Assembly (NCBI GenBank): GCA_905182745.1
Contig: CAJJCR010000010.1
Coordinates: 1 to 64,000, forward strand
Direction of reading: 5' to 3'
From: Bacteroidetes bacterium MED-G20
GTDB lineage: Bacteria > Bacteroidota > Bacteroidia > Flavobacteriales_D > Parvicellaceae
DNA: 64,000 bases
Positions within the stretch are counted from its first letter, which is position 1. Each line of letters starts with the position of its first letter. Shown piece after piece: positions 47,637-57,420 of this stretch. Below the pieces are notes generated by a model. The model ran no database searches. It saw only the letters and a program-made list of their open reading frames with translations, and was not told the origin of the DNA. The position numbers and the translations under genes were made by a program.

Positions 47637-48180
47637 ATCTTTTAGGATTGTTTTTTAAAAAATCTTTCCACCCAGTATAGTTACTAGTTTTTTCGTGAGT
47701 ATTCTGAAAATAGTGACAAATAGCAACAGCAATCCCATCCGTTGCATCAAATTCTTTGGGAAGTGTTTTTAATTTCAAAACTGTTTGAATCATTTTAGCA
47801 ACTTGATCTTTACTTGAAGCTCCGTTACCAGTGATGGACTGCTTGACTTTTCTTGGAGAGTATTCTTCAATTGGTAGTCCTTTTACAAGGCTAGCTGCCA
47901 TAGCGACGCCCTGAGCTCTCCCTAGTTTAAGCATAGATTGTACATTTTTCCCAAAAAAAGGAGCTTCTACAGCAACTTCATCAGGATGGTATTCTTCAAT
48001 TAAATGTGTGATGCTCTCAAATATTTTTTTTAGCTTCAACTGATGATTCTCAAGTTTAGACATTCTCACAACTCCTGTACTTATCAAAGTCATTTTTTTA
48101 TTCGTAATGCCTATTAACCCATAACCAAGAATATTAGTGCCAGGATCTATACCTAAAATTATTTTATCGAAGTCTTTCAA
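47629..48180 (-). CDS. ruvC: Holliday junction endodeoxyribonuclease RuvC
   Basis: IILGIDPGTNILGYGLIG; VAVEAPFFGKNVQSMLKLGRAQGVAM; ATDGIAVAICHYF. Confidence 0.95.
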   Translation of the reverse strand: MKDFDKIILGIDPGTNILGYGLIGITNKKMTLISTGVVRMSKLENHQLKLKKIFESITHLIEEYHPDEVAVEAPFFGKNVQSMLKLGRAQGVAMAASLVKGLPIEEYSPRKVKQSITGNGASSKDQVAKMIQTVLKLKTLPKEFDATDGIAVAICHYFQNTHEKTSNYTGWKDFLKNNPKRSS

Positions 48181-49150
48181 GGATTTTTACTTAAGTAGTT
48201 CTAAATACTATTCTAAAAATACTTTTTTTATTTCATTATTGGTTTTTGTTTTTGCAATTGCATACATATTAACAAGTATTGAAAGTCAAAAAAATCTAAT
48301 ATCATTAGTTGCTAAAGATTTTTCAACTACCATTATACCTTATTTTATATTAATTTTTCTCTTACAGTTTGTAAATTGGACCCTTGAAGCATTGAAGTTT
48401 TATTTCCTTTTACCTGATTCTAAAGATCTATCCTTTAATCAAGTATTAAAATCTGTATATGTTGGAAATCTAACTGCAATTGTTACTCCTAAAAGATTAG
48501 GTAATTTTATAGGAAGAAATTGGATTCTTAAAGACAAAGCTCAACAGGTGATAATTTCAACTATTTCTGGAAATTTTTATCAGCTTTTCATTACTATAAT
48601 AATGGCTTTTTGTTCATTTTTATATTTGTATTTTTTTAAAACACAATTTCTTTTAGAACTAAAATATTATTTTTTATTATTAGTTTTTTTTTACTCATTT
48701 CTCTTATTTTTTATAGGCTACACTATATTTAATAATGATTGGCACCCAATAGTCAATAAATTAAAACTGGTTAAATATTTCAATATCTCTACAGATCATT
48801 TAACTAGCATTAGCTCTTTTAAAAGAATAAAAGTTTTATTTTTTGCAATGTCTAGATATTGGATTTTTATTTTTCAGTATTATCTCCTACTCAAAGGATT
48901 TAATATAACTGTAGATTTTTTAGATGTAATAATTCTAGTTGGTCTTTTATTTGGAACGGTTACCTTCCTACCATCATTTGCACCAGGAAACCTAGGGACT
49001 AGAGAAGCATTGTCCATCTTTATTCTTGGAGGAAGTGCTCTTGGAATTAAGTTTGCTTTAGTTTCCTTTTTAGTATGGTCTGTAAATGTTGCATTTTCGG
49101 CTTTAATTGGTGCTGGCTTTTTGTTTACTTCCAAAACCATAAAATGGTAA
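48137..49150 (+). CDS. Flippase-like / lysylphosphatidylglycerol synthase TM-family membrane protein (start uncertain)
   Basis: Polytopic; GNLTAIVTPKRLGNFIGRNWIL and FLPSFAPGNLGTREALSIFILGG resemble the UPF0104/LPG_synthase_TM family. Confidence 0.75.
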   Translation: MPGSIPKIILSKSFKDFYLSSSKYYSKNTFFISLLVFVFAIAYILTSIESQKNLISLVAKDFSTTIIPYFILIFLLQFVNWTLEALKFYFLLPDSKDLSFNQVLKSVYVGNLTAIVTPKRLGNFIGRNWILKDKAQQVIISTISGNFYQLFITIIMAFCSFLYLYFFKTQFLLELKYYFLLLVFFYSFLLFFIGYTIFNNDWHPIVNKLKLVKYFNISTDHLTSISSFKRIKVLFFAMSRYWIFIFQYYLLLKGFNITVDFLDVIILVGLLFGTVTFLPSFAPGNLGTREALSIFILGGSALGIKFALVSFLVWSVNVAFSALIGAGFLFTSKTIKW

Positions 49151-50238
49151 TTCTTTATTGTCTATTCATATTGTATCTATGTTTAATGTTCATCTCGATA
49201 ATTGGATTTATAAGAACAACTAAAGCTTTGAAAAGTGAAGATTCAGATGCTTTTATAACATTAATTATATCCTATAGAAATGAAGAATATAGAATTCAAA
49301 ATTTGTTAGCTTCTTTAGAGAGTCAAAAAGATATTTCATCCGTTAGTAAAATAATATTTGTAGACGATCATTCAACAGATTCCACTAGAAAAAATATTAA
49401 TAATTGGATTTCAAAACAAGACTTAAATTGTGAATCTCTTTTTTTAGATAAATACCATGGAAAAAAAAGAGCAATTGATTTAGGTGTGCAAAATAGCTCT
49501 TCAGAATTTGTAATGATTATGGATGCTGATATATCGTTTAAAGATGTTTTTTTTGCTTCAATCAAAAAGAATATAGATTTAAGTCATGATCTATATTTAA
49601 CTTCAGTGGTTGAAAAAAATGGAATTGTATGGTCTAGAATTTTGTCTTATAGTATAAGTGTAATATCCATTGGTATGGCCAATTTAGGAATTCCAACTTT
49701 AGCCAATGGCGCAGGTTTAATCTTTAGAAGAAAATCCTATAATGAATTAATGCCATTCTCCTCTAATTTTAATATTTCATCTGGAGACGACATGTATTTA
49801 CTTAATAGTTTTTTATCTAATAAAAAATCTATCAAAACTATATTCAACAGTAATTTATTTATCGAAACACAAGGCTCTAGAGATCTTCAAGATATGGTTG
49901 AAAGATCGTTAAGATGGTCGGGGAAAATGAAAATGAAAGGATTGTTAACTACTAAATTAGTTGGGTTGCTTGTTGTTGTATGTAACCTTTTAATAATTCC
50001 ACTTACAGCTTTAAGTATTTTTAAATTTCAGTGGATGTTTTTTTCACTTTTATTATTGAAACTATTGCCTGATTTATTGGTTATAATTATTGGATCTTTT
50101 TTTTATAAAGAGAATAAATTATGGAAATATTCTTTGCCAATGTTTTTATTATATCCGTTGATACTTGTTTTAATAATACTCTTGCAAGCTACAAAGTATA
50201 AAGTAAAGTGGAAAGAAAGAGATTTATTAAATATTTGA
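49144..50238 (+). CDS. Family 2 glycosyltransferase, membrane-anchored
   Basis: FITLIISYRNEEYRIQNLLASLESQ, IIFVDDHSTDST, MIMDADISF; start refined to the ATG at 49144. Confidence 0.88.
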   Translation: MVILYCLFILYLCLMFISIIGFIRTTKALKSEDSDAFITLIISYRNEEYRIQNLLASLESQKDISSVSKIIFVDDHSTDSTRKNINNWISKQDLNCESLFLDKYHGKKRAIDLGVQNSSSEFVMIMDADISFKDVFFASIKKNIDLSHDLYLTSVVEKNGIVWSRILSYSISVISIGMANLGIPTLANGAGLIFRRKSYNELMPFSSNFNISSGDDMYLLNSFLSNKKSIKTIFNSNLFIETQGSRDLQDMVERSLRWSGKMKMKGLLTTKLVGLLVVVCNLLIIPLTALSIFKFQWMFFSLLLLKLLPDLLVIIIGSFFYKENKLWKYSLPMFLLYPLILVLIILLQATKYKVKWKERDLLNI

Positions 50239-50523
50239 ACTTATAGTTTCAATAAATTCTTTCTCTTCAATTACTCCAGATTTTCTCCATTTTATCTCAC
50301 CTTGCTTAAATAAAATGAAAGTTGGAATTCCTCTTACTTGAAATTTCCCAGCAACTTTTTCGTTGTTGTCAACATTTATTTTTAGAATTTTAATATCATC
50401 TCCAAAATGTTTTTTAATTGATTTCAATGTTGGATTCATCATTTTACATGGATTGCACCAATCTGCATGAAAATCTACCAATACTGGTTTGTCTCCTTTT
50501 ATTATTTCTTGAAAAGTAGCCAA
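50227..50523 (-). CDS. Thioredoxin family protein
   Basis: PVLVDFHADWCNPCKMMNPTLKSI; VRGIPTFILFKQGE. Confidence 0.93.
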   Translation of the reverse strand: MATFQEIIKGDKPVLVDFHADWCNPCKMMNPTLKSIKKHFGDDIKILKINVDNNEKVAGKFQVRGIPTFILFKQGEIKWRKSGVIEEKEFIETISSNI

Positions 50524-50531
50524 ATCTCTCT

Positions 50532-51924
50532 TTAGTTTTGTAAAATTTCCAACGACGTATTGTTTGAGATAGAACCGAATCCACCTTCAACATCAATTGT
50601 ATTATCAAATCCGTTTTTCTTTAAAATAGAACATGCTATCATACTTCTGTAGCCTCCAGCACAATGGATATAATATTTCAAAGATTTATTTAAAGATTTA
50701 TTATCAGAATCTATTAAAGCAAGTGGTATATGTTCTGAGTTTTTTAAATATCCATTATTTCTTTCCCCAACTTGTCTAACGTCCAATATATTAATCTTGT
50801 CATTTATAGATTTTTCAAACTCTTTTGCACTCTTAGAATCTATTGTATCGATTGGATTGCTTGAACTCAGCCACGTCTTAAATCCTCCCTTTAAGTAACC
50901 AAGACAGTTGTCAAAACCTACTCTTGATAATCTCATGATTGCTTCTTTTGCTTGACCTTCTTCACAAACCAATAATATTTTCATGTTTATATCCTTTAAA
51001 ACAGCTCCAACCCAAGGTGCAAATCCACCATTCAAGCCAATAAATATTGAGCCAGGAACAAACCCATTTTTAAAAACATTTTGATTTCTTACATCCAGAA
51101 TTATTGTATTTTCTTTGGAAGATAAATTAATAAATTTTTCCAATTCTAGTGTAATTAATCCTCTGTCTAAAACTTTATCAAAATCTAAATAACCCTTTTG
51201 GTTTAATTTTACATTTGATGGAAAATAGGTTGGGGGTTCTGGTAAATTATCTGTCAACTCTCCCACAAAACCTTCTTTTAGAAAACGTTCCATTTAAAGC
51301 ATAATTTATTTTTTTTTGATTCTCTTGAGTATCTACGGTTTCCTTCATCATATTTTTACCACATGCAGAACCTGCTCCATGACCTGGATAAACTAATATA
51401 TCATCAGGAAGTGGTTTTATTCTATTGTTTACAGACTCATATAAAATCCCAGCCAATTCTTCTTTAGAAACGCCCATATATCGTTGAGCAACATCTGGAA
51501 TTCCAACATCTCCTAAAAACAAAGTATCACCAGTGAAAATACAGTGTTCTTTTCCATTTTCATCTTTTAGAATATAGGATGTACTTTCTAAAGTATGACC
51601 AGGTGTATGTATTGCAGTTATGGTAACTGCTCCAATTTTAAATACCTGATTGTCTTGCGCTATAATTGATTCAAAATTTGGATCTGCTTGTGGTCCATAA
51701 ACTATTTTTGCACCAGTTTTATTAGCAAGGGTTAAATGGCCACTTATAAAATCTGCATGAAAATGAGTTTCAAAAACATATTTAATCTTGGAATTGGAAT
51801 CTTCTGCTAGCTTTAAATAGTTAGAAATTTCTCTTAATGGATCTATTACAGCAGCTTCACCATTGCTTTCTATAAAATAAGCACCTTGAGACAGACAACT
51901 AGTATAAATTTGTTCTACTTTCAT
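50532..51924 (-). pseudogene. MBL-fold metallo-hydrolase plus two rhodanese domains (persulfide dioxygenase/CstB-like), one frameshift
   Basis: ORFs 51247..51924 (VFETHFHADFISGH, IHTPGHTLESTSYIL, FTGDTLFLGDVG) and 50532..51293 (two rhodanese domains); removing one T from TTTT restores YALNGTFLKEGFVGELTDNLPEPPTYFPSNV. Confidence 0.88.
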
Positions 51925-51990
51925 ATGGTAAAATTAGTTATACTCTTTTGATTACCCAACAGATTATTGCTTAAATCACTTCTTTAGTAT

Positions 51991-51998
51991 TAAATTTG
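51991..51998 (+). promoter_or_regulatory. Candidate Bacteroidota promoter -7 element (TAAATTTG) upstream of lgt
   Basis: TAnnTTTG 4 nt before the ATG; TTG at 51967-51969 with 21-nt spacing. Confidence 0.5.
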
Positions 51999-52002
51999 TA
52001 AA

Positions 52003-53070
52003 ATGATTAGTAATTTTTATTTGTATATATCTTGGAATGTTGATCCTGCACTCTATGATGGTTTTATTACCCTTAGATACTACAGTTTATTTTTTGCACT
52101 TTCATTCATAATAGGATTTCAAATAGTAAAAAAAATGTTTGACAACGAATCTGCTCCTGAGCAGTGGATGGATAAGCTGCTTGTTTATACAGTTATAGGT
52201 ACTATTCTAGGAGCTAGACTAGGACATGTTATTTTTTACGAACCCAATTATTATTTAGAAAATATTTCCGAAATATTAATGGTATGGAAAGGTGGATTGG
52301 CTAGCCACGGAGCAGCAGTTGCGCTAATAATATCTATGTGGATTTTCTCTAAAAAAGTCACCCACAAAAAAACTATGTGGACCATGGATAAATTGGTGGT
52401 TGCCGTTGCTTTAGCTGCAGGTTTTATAAGAGTAGGAAATTTAATGAATTCTGAAATTGTTGGAGTAAGAACAGAAAGTGAGTCAGGTTTTTTTTACGAG
52501 TATAAAGCTAAGAATCAAATAGCAAGTTTTTTTAGCGTAGAGAGTGAAAAAATTCATCTAGATGAAACATCGATAGACACAACAATAAACGATATTAAAT
52601 ATTCACAATTAAAGGTAAGTGTTCCTCTTGGTAATAAAAAAATGAATCCTTATTATTCTGAAGCTTTCTCAAATGCATTTAATTTTCAAGCAATTGATTC
52701 TGATGCAGATTTTTTCTCTTCTAATGATAAAAATGATTTTATAGTTAGCTCTACCAATGAATTAATTCTCCCAATTTATATCATCCCAAGAATTCCTACG
52801 CAGTTGTATGAGGCAATCTCCTACTGGCTTATTTTTTGTTTTTTATTTTGGGGCTATTGGAAAAGAGATTGGTATTTATATTCTGGAAAGTTATTTGGTG
52901 CATTTTTCACACTTTTATTCGCCTCTAGATTTATTGTCGAATTCTTTAAAGAACATCAAACATTGGAAAATAGTTCGCTGTTAACCATGGGACAATACTT
53001 AAGCATTCCCTTAGTTGGAGTTGGCTTATATTTTTGGATTAAATCAAAAAAAATTGATACGCACAAATAA
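52003..53070 (+). CDS. lgt: Prolipoprotein diacylglyceryl transferase, long lumenal insert
   Basis: GTILGARLGHVIFYEPNYY, WKGGLASHGAAVALI, GFIRVGNLMNSEIVG, RIPTQLYEAISYW. Confidence 0.95.
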   Translation: MISNFYLYISWNVDPALYDGFITLRYYSLFFALSFIIGFQIVKKMFDNESAPEQWMDKLLVYTVIGTILGARLGHVIFYEPNYYLENISEILMVWKGGLASHGAAVALIISMWIFSKKVTHKKTMWTMDKLVVAVALAAGFIRVGNLMNSEIVGVRTESESGFFYEYKAKNQIASFFSVESEKIHLDETSIDTTINDIKYSQLKVSVPLGNKKMNPYYSEAFSNAFNFQAIDSDADFFSSNDKNDFIVSSTNELILPIYIIPRIPTQLYEAISYWLIFCFLFWGYWKRDWYLYSGKLFGAFFTLLFASRFIVEFFKEHQTLENSSLLTMGQYLSIPLVGVGLYFWIKSKKIDTHK

Positions 53071-53683
53071 TATTACTGTAAAATACGGTGAAATAGAGAT
53101 TAAATTTCCAAATATAAATTTGGATTATGGTGGTCAGTTGCTAATCATAGGAAAAAGTGGTTCAGGTAAAACAAGTTTACTTAATGTTTTAGGAGGACTA
53201 TTGTCTGCTGAAAGCGGAAATATATTGGTTAATGATATAGATCTTTTTAGTTTGTCCAACAAAAAAAGAGATAAATTTCGAGGGCAACAAATTGGATTTG
53301 TATTTCAAACCCCTCATTTTATAAAGTCTCTCTCTGTTAATGACAATTTAAAGTTTTCACAATACATGTCTTCTAAAATAAATCAATCTAAAATTGATAT
53401 GCTTTTAAAAAAGGTGGATTTAAACCATTTAAAAAACGCTTCAATTCAAAATCTAAGCGAAGGTGAAAAACAAAGAATTTCGATAATAAGAGCACTGGTA
53501 AATCAACCATCTATCATTTTTGCAGACGAGCCAACTTCTGCTTTGGACGACAATTCATGTAATAATGTGGTTGATTTATTAACCAATTTATCTCGGGAAA
53601 ATAATACTACTCTTGTAATAGTAACTCACGATAATAGAATTAAAGATAAGTTTCCCAATCAAATAAATTTAAATGATTTTTAA
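53015..53683 (+). CDS. ABC transporter ATP-binding protein (LolD/MacB-like); true start probably further downstream than in the ORF track
   Basis: Walker A IGKSGSGKTSLLN, LSEGEKQRISIIRAL, Walker B IIFADEPTSALDD. Confidence 0.9.
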   Translation: MELAYIFGLNQKKLIRTNNITVKYGEIEIKFPNINLDYGGQLLIIGKSGSGKTSLLNVLGGLLSAESGNILVNDIDLFSLSNKKRDKFRGQQIGFVFQTPHFIKSLSVNDNLKFSQYMSSKINQSKIDMLLKKVDLNHLKNASIQNLSEGEKQRISIIRALVNQPSIIFADEPTSALDDNSCNNVVDLLTNLSRENNTTLVIVTHDNRIKDKFPNQINLNDF

Positions 53684-54923
53684 GTTAGCCTGGAGAAATA
53701 TTATAACTAGACCTCTTTCAAGTGGTCTTTCTGCAGTTTTACTCAGTTCATCAATAATGGTAATTGTTTTATCAATGCTTACCATGAAACAAATGAAATC
53801 TAAGTTTAATGAAAATGCAAATAAGATAGATTTAGTAGTTGGGGCGAAAGGCAGTAGACTTCAGTCAGTATTATGTAATGTTTTCCATATAGATTATCCC
53901 AACGGTAATATAAAGCTCAAAGAAGTTGATTTCCTCTTCAAACATCCTTTTGTGAAAAGTGCAATACCAATTTCGCTTGGGGATTCTTATAAAAAACATA
54001 GAATAATTGGAACAAATCCAAATTTCATTACCCAGATATACAATGGATCAATTTCAAAAGGAAATTTTTTTAATAAACCTTTAGAAGTAGTAATTGGTGC
54101 CAATGTTGCAGCAAAATTAAAATTAGATATTGGTGACTCTTTTAGTGGGAGTCATGGAATAGAAGAATCAACCCACGATCATGAAGATTTTCCGTACAGA
54201 GTAGTAGGTATTCTTTCACCAACAGGAGAAATTATTGATCAGTTGATAGTAACTTCTTTAGAAAGTGTTTGGCAAGTTCATCCTCATAATGATAAAAAAG
54301 GTTCTTTTGATTTAAAAACTGCTGAAGAACACGACCATCACTCTCATGATCACAAATCAGAAGTTTATGAAAATAATAAGGAGGTAACAGCAGTTTTAGT
54401 AAATTACAATTCACCTAGAGCAAAATTTTCAATTCCAGGAATTGTCAATCAAAAAAATGCATTGATAGGGGCAGAACCAGCCATTGAAATCAAACAACTT
54501 TTAGATCTTATAGAACCTGCTGTAAACGTTATTTACGTCTTGTCACTATTTATTTTCGGGCTTTCTCTTTTTAGTATTGTTGTTACATTATTAAATTCGA
54601 TGAAAGACAGAAAGTATGAAATATCTATGATGAGAGTTGGAGGAGCTAGTGTTAGATTAATTTTTATTTCTATAATTTTAGAGGGTTTCTTTATTGGGCT
54701 ATTAGGGAGTATTTCAGGATTGATATTGGGACATTCAATCATGGGAATTATGGCTAGATTTTTAAATCTTAAGTACAATTATCAATTTTCAGGTTTGGTA
54801 TTTGATAGCCTAGAATTAGTTTTGCTTATTGTGACAATACTAATTGGAATGACCGCGGCAATATTCCCTGCACTAGCAGCCTACAGACTTGATATATCAA
54901 AGACATTAAAAAATAAAACATGA
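53673..54923 (+). CDS. FtsX-like ABC transporter permease with His/Asp-rich extracytoplasmic segments
   Basis: TM architecture with MacB/FtsX domain; EESTHDHEDFPYR and AEEHDHHSHDHKSE. Confidence 0.88.
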   Translation: MIFKLAWRNIITRPLSSGLSAVLLSSSIMVIVLSMLTMKQMKSKFNENANKIDLVVGAKGSRLQSVLCNVFHIDYPNGNIKLKEVDFLFKHPFVKSAIPISLGDSYKKHRIIGTNPNFITQIYNGSISKGNFFNKPLEVVIGANVAAKLKLDIGDSFSGSHGIEESTHDHEDFPYRVVGILSPTGEIIDQLIVTSLESVWQVHPHNDKKGSFDLKTAEEHDHHSHDHKSEVYENNKEVTAVLVNYNSPRAKFSIPGIVNQKNALIGAEPAIEIKQLLDLIEPAVNVIYVLSLFIFGLSLFSIVVTLLNSMKDRKYEISMMRVGGASVRLIFISIILEGFFIGLLGSISGLILGHSIMGIMARFLNLKYNYQFSGLVFDSLELVLLIVTILIGMTAAIFPALAAYRLDISKTLKNKT

Positions 54924-55360
54924 GAAACAAAATAATTTTAGCTACCACTTTTTTTTTATTTTTTATGGGTAATATTTATAGTCAAAATATCATTACTTGG
55001 GAGCTTTTGAAAAATGTAGAGTTTGATGAGATTTGGTCTGAAGAATTTCAGGCTTATTATATGGTGCCAAAGTTTTCGGAATCCGTTAAAGAAATGGACG
55101 GCAAAGAAGTCCAAATTAGAGGCTTTATAATTCCGGTGGATATTGTTCAAGACTATTATGTGCTTTCTGCCAACCCATATAGTTCTTGTTTCTTTTGCGG
55201 TCAGGCTGGTCCTGAATCTGTAATGGAGATTCAAATGATTAAAAAATATGAAGGGTTAAGAATGGACCAGGTAATAACTTATAAGGGCACTTTAAAATTA
55301 AACGTGGATGACATTTACCAATTGAATTATATTCTAGAGGATGCAGAAATAATAGAGTAG
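54920..55360 (+). CDS. DUF3299-like exported protein
   Basis: Signal peptide; ITWELLKNVEFDEIW...MDGKEVQIRGFIIPVD...SCFFCGQAGPESVMEI. Confidence 0.75.
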   Translation: MRNKIILATTFFLFFMGNIYSQNIITWELLKNVEFDEIWSEEFQAYYMVPKFSESVKEMDGKEVQIRGFIIPVDIVQDYYVLSANPYSSCFFCGQAGPESVMEIQMIKKYEGLRMDQVITYKGTLKLNVDDIYQLNYILEDAEIIE

Positions 55361-56590
55361 TTAAACCAATTTTTGAATTTCATTCCAAACGATTTCTGTA
55401 GCTCCTTTATTCTCTTTTATAATTTCTTTGGCTTTTTTCTTTTTTTTCTCTAATTCAGCTTTATTTCCAATTAACTTTGAAATAATATTTTTTAGATCTT
55501 TAGAATCGTGGATAGTCTCTGCAATCTCTTCTTTAAGCATTAAATTAGCTTCTGGATACTTGTCAATATTGGGGCCAAATAAAAGAAAGTTTCCCTTTGC
55601 TGCTGCCTCTAAGATGTTGTGTAGTTTGCCAGAGAACCCTCCTCCAATAAAGGCAATATCGCTATAGTTGTAAAGATCTGCAAGAATTCCAATTTGATCA
55701 ACAATTAATACTTTAGGTATCGGTTTCTTTAAATCAATTTTCGAGTATAGTAAAGCTTCATTTCCAAATAATTTTTTTGTTTTTAAGATTTTATTTTCTT
55801 TAATCTCATGTGGAGTTATTATCCAATTAACATTGTCTATCTTCTTAATTATTTCTGCAGTTATTTTTTCTTCTTTTTCCCATGAGGAACCTAAAATAAC
55901 ACATGGGGACTTTATATCTAAAACTAAATTTGATTCAACTTCATTAAAGGTGTCAAATCTAGTATCTCCAGAATATTTAAAATTAGAAAATCCATTTTTT
56001 TCTAATATTTCTTCAGATGAATGATCTGCAGTTAATATCAAACTCATGGACTGAAGTATTTTTTTAGCAGATTTTCCTAGCATATTAAAATACCAATGGT
56101 TCTTTCTAAATTTGGAAGAAAATACCAAAGAAGGAATTTTTCTATTATTACATTCACTGATTAAATTGAGCCATAGGTCATACTTCACAAAAATTAAAAT
56201 ACTTGGTTTAATAAAATCTATAATTTTTTTTGAATTTCTTTTTTTATCAAAAGGCAAATAGAATTTATGAAAATTTTTATTTTCAAAATTATAGTTGTCA
56301 TAACCAGATGGGCTAAAAAACGACATGACCACTTGGTTGTTTTTTTGATTTAAAATTTCTCTAACCATAGAACTTGCCATAACAGCTTCGCCGTGGGAAG
56401 CAGCATGAATCCAAAAAGTTTTTTTATCGGAATTTAAATTGGATAAGTTTTTTTGCCAATTTTTTTGGCCTTTTATTGATTTTTTGGATTTATTTTTTCC
56501 AAAAAAAGCAGAAGCTTTTATGTAAATAGACAATAGCTCAATAGCAATTTGATAATGAAATAAACCCATTTTAATTGTAGTAAAATTCAT
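55361..56590 (-). CDS. waaA: 3-deoxy-D-manno-octulosonic acid (Kdo) transferase; start may be the ATG at 56569
   Basis: FWIHAASHGEAVMASSMVREIL; VILGSSWEKEE; DIAFIGGGFSGKLHNILEAAAKGNFLLFGPN. Confidence 0.92.
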   Translation of the reverse strand: MNFTTIKMGLFHYQIAIELLSIYIKASAFFGKNKSKKSIKGQKNWQKNLSNLNSDKKTFWIHAASHGEAVMASSMVREILNQKNNQVVMSFFSPSGYDNYNFENKNFHKFYLPFDKKRNSKKIIDFIKPSILIFVKYDLWLNLISECNNRKIPSLVFSSKFRKNHWYFNMLGKSAKKILQSMSLILTADHSSEEILEKNGFSNFKYSGDTRFDTFNEVESNLVLDIKSPCVILGSSWEKEEKITAEIIKKIDNVNWIITPHEIKENKILKTKKLFGNEALLYSKIDLKKPIPKVLIVDQIGILADLYNYSDIAFIGGGFSGKLHNILEAAAKGNFLLFGPNIDKYPEANLMLKEEIAETIHDSKDLKNIISKLIGNKAELEKKKKKAKEIIKENKGATEIVWNEIQKLV

Positions 56591-57332
56591 TGGGATCCTT
56601 TCTTAAAACTGGGAAAAACCATCCTGCTCTTAATCCAAGATACACATCAAATTTATTATCAGTATAAGGCCCCATTAAATCAATTTGATAATCCCTCATT
56701 CCTCTGTTAAATCCTTCTATAATCTCTATCCCAACTGTGAAATTTACCAGTTTGTTGTTGCTCATGTTTTGGTAGCCAATATATTGTTTCAATAATACCC
56801 CAACTGTGAGTCTATCATAGTATTTTAAATATTCCTTTTTGAGTTGAGGAATTAGATTTTCTTGATTTTCAATTCTTATTTTATGATACATAGATCCAAT
56901 ACCCCCTTTTAGCAAAATTCCAGAATTTGGATTTGGTCCAATAAGATTTAAGACTTTTCCAAAATCTAAACTAATTAATCCTCCTCTATGATACATTAGA
57001 AATAGATTTTCTTCACCGTACTGGTTAATAATCCATCCTTGATCATTTATTAAGTGATCTAAGACGCTTGTGTTTTTAACATTTTCACTATGAATAAAAT
57101 TATAATTTAATTCGAAAGTTTGATTTCTTTTATTTTTCCACCCAATTGAAAGTCCAATATTAGAATTTATCCCATAGTTTTCTGCTAAATCCCCCTTAGG
57201 AGACTGCACAGCTAGGCTAAATCTTACAAAAGGGAAATAAATAACAGAATCTTTATTTATTTGACATGTTCCATTAGGCAATAATAATATTGAAAATAGT
57301 AAAATGACAAGTACTTTATTTAACAGTGTCAA
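56571..57332 (-). CDS. Hypothetical exported/outer-membrane protein
   Basis: 253 aa with signal peptide and alternating beta-like pattern; C-terminal aromatic residues. Confidence 0.65.
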   Translation of the reverse strand: MTLLNKVLVILLFSILLLPNGTCQINKDSVIYFPFVRFSLAVQSPKGDLAENYGINSNIGLSIGWKNKRNQTFELNYNFIHSENVKNTSVLDHLINDQGWIINQYGEENLFLMYHRGGLISLDFGKVLNLIGPNPNSGILLKGGIGSMYHKIRIENQENLIPQLKKEYLKYYDRLTVGVLLKQYIGYQNMSNNKLVNFTVGIEIIEGFNRGMRDYQIDLMGPYTDNKFDVYLGLRAGWFFPVLRKDPNEFYYN

Positions 57333-57420
57333 CTTTAAGAAGTATTAATTTGAAAAATCAAATATAAGAATTGCCATAAATCTAGGATATAGTTATATTC
57401 GCAATTGTTAATTTATAGAG

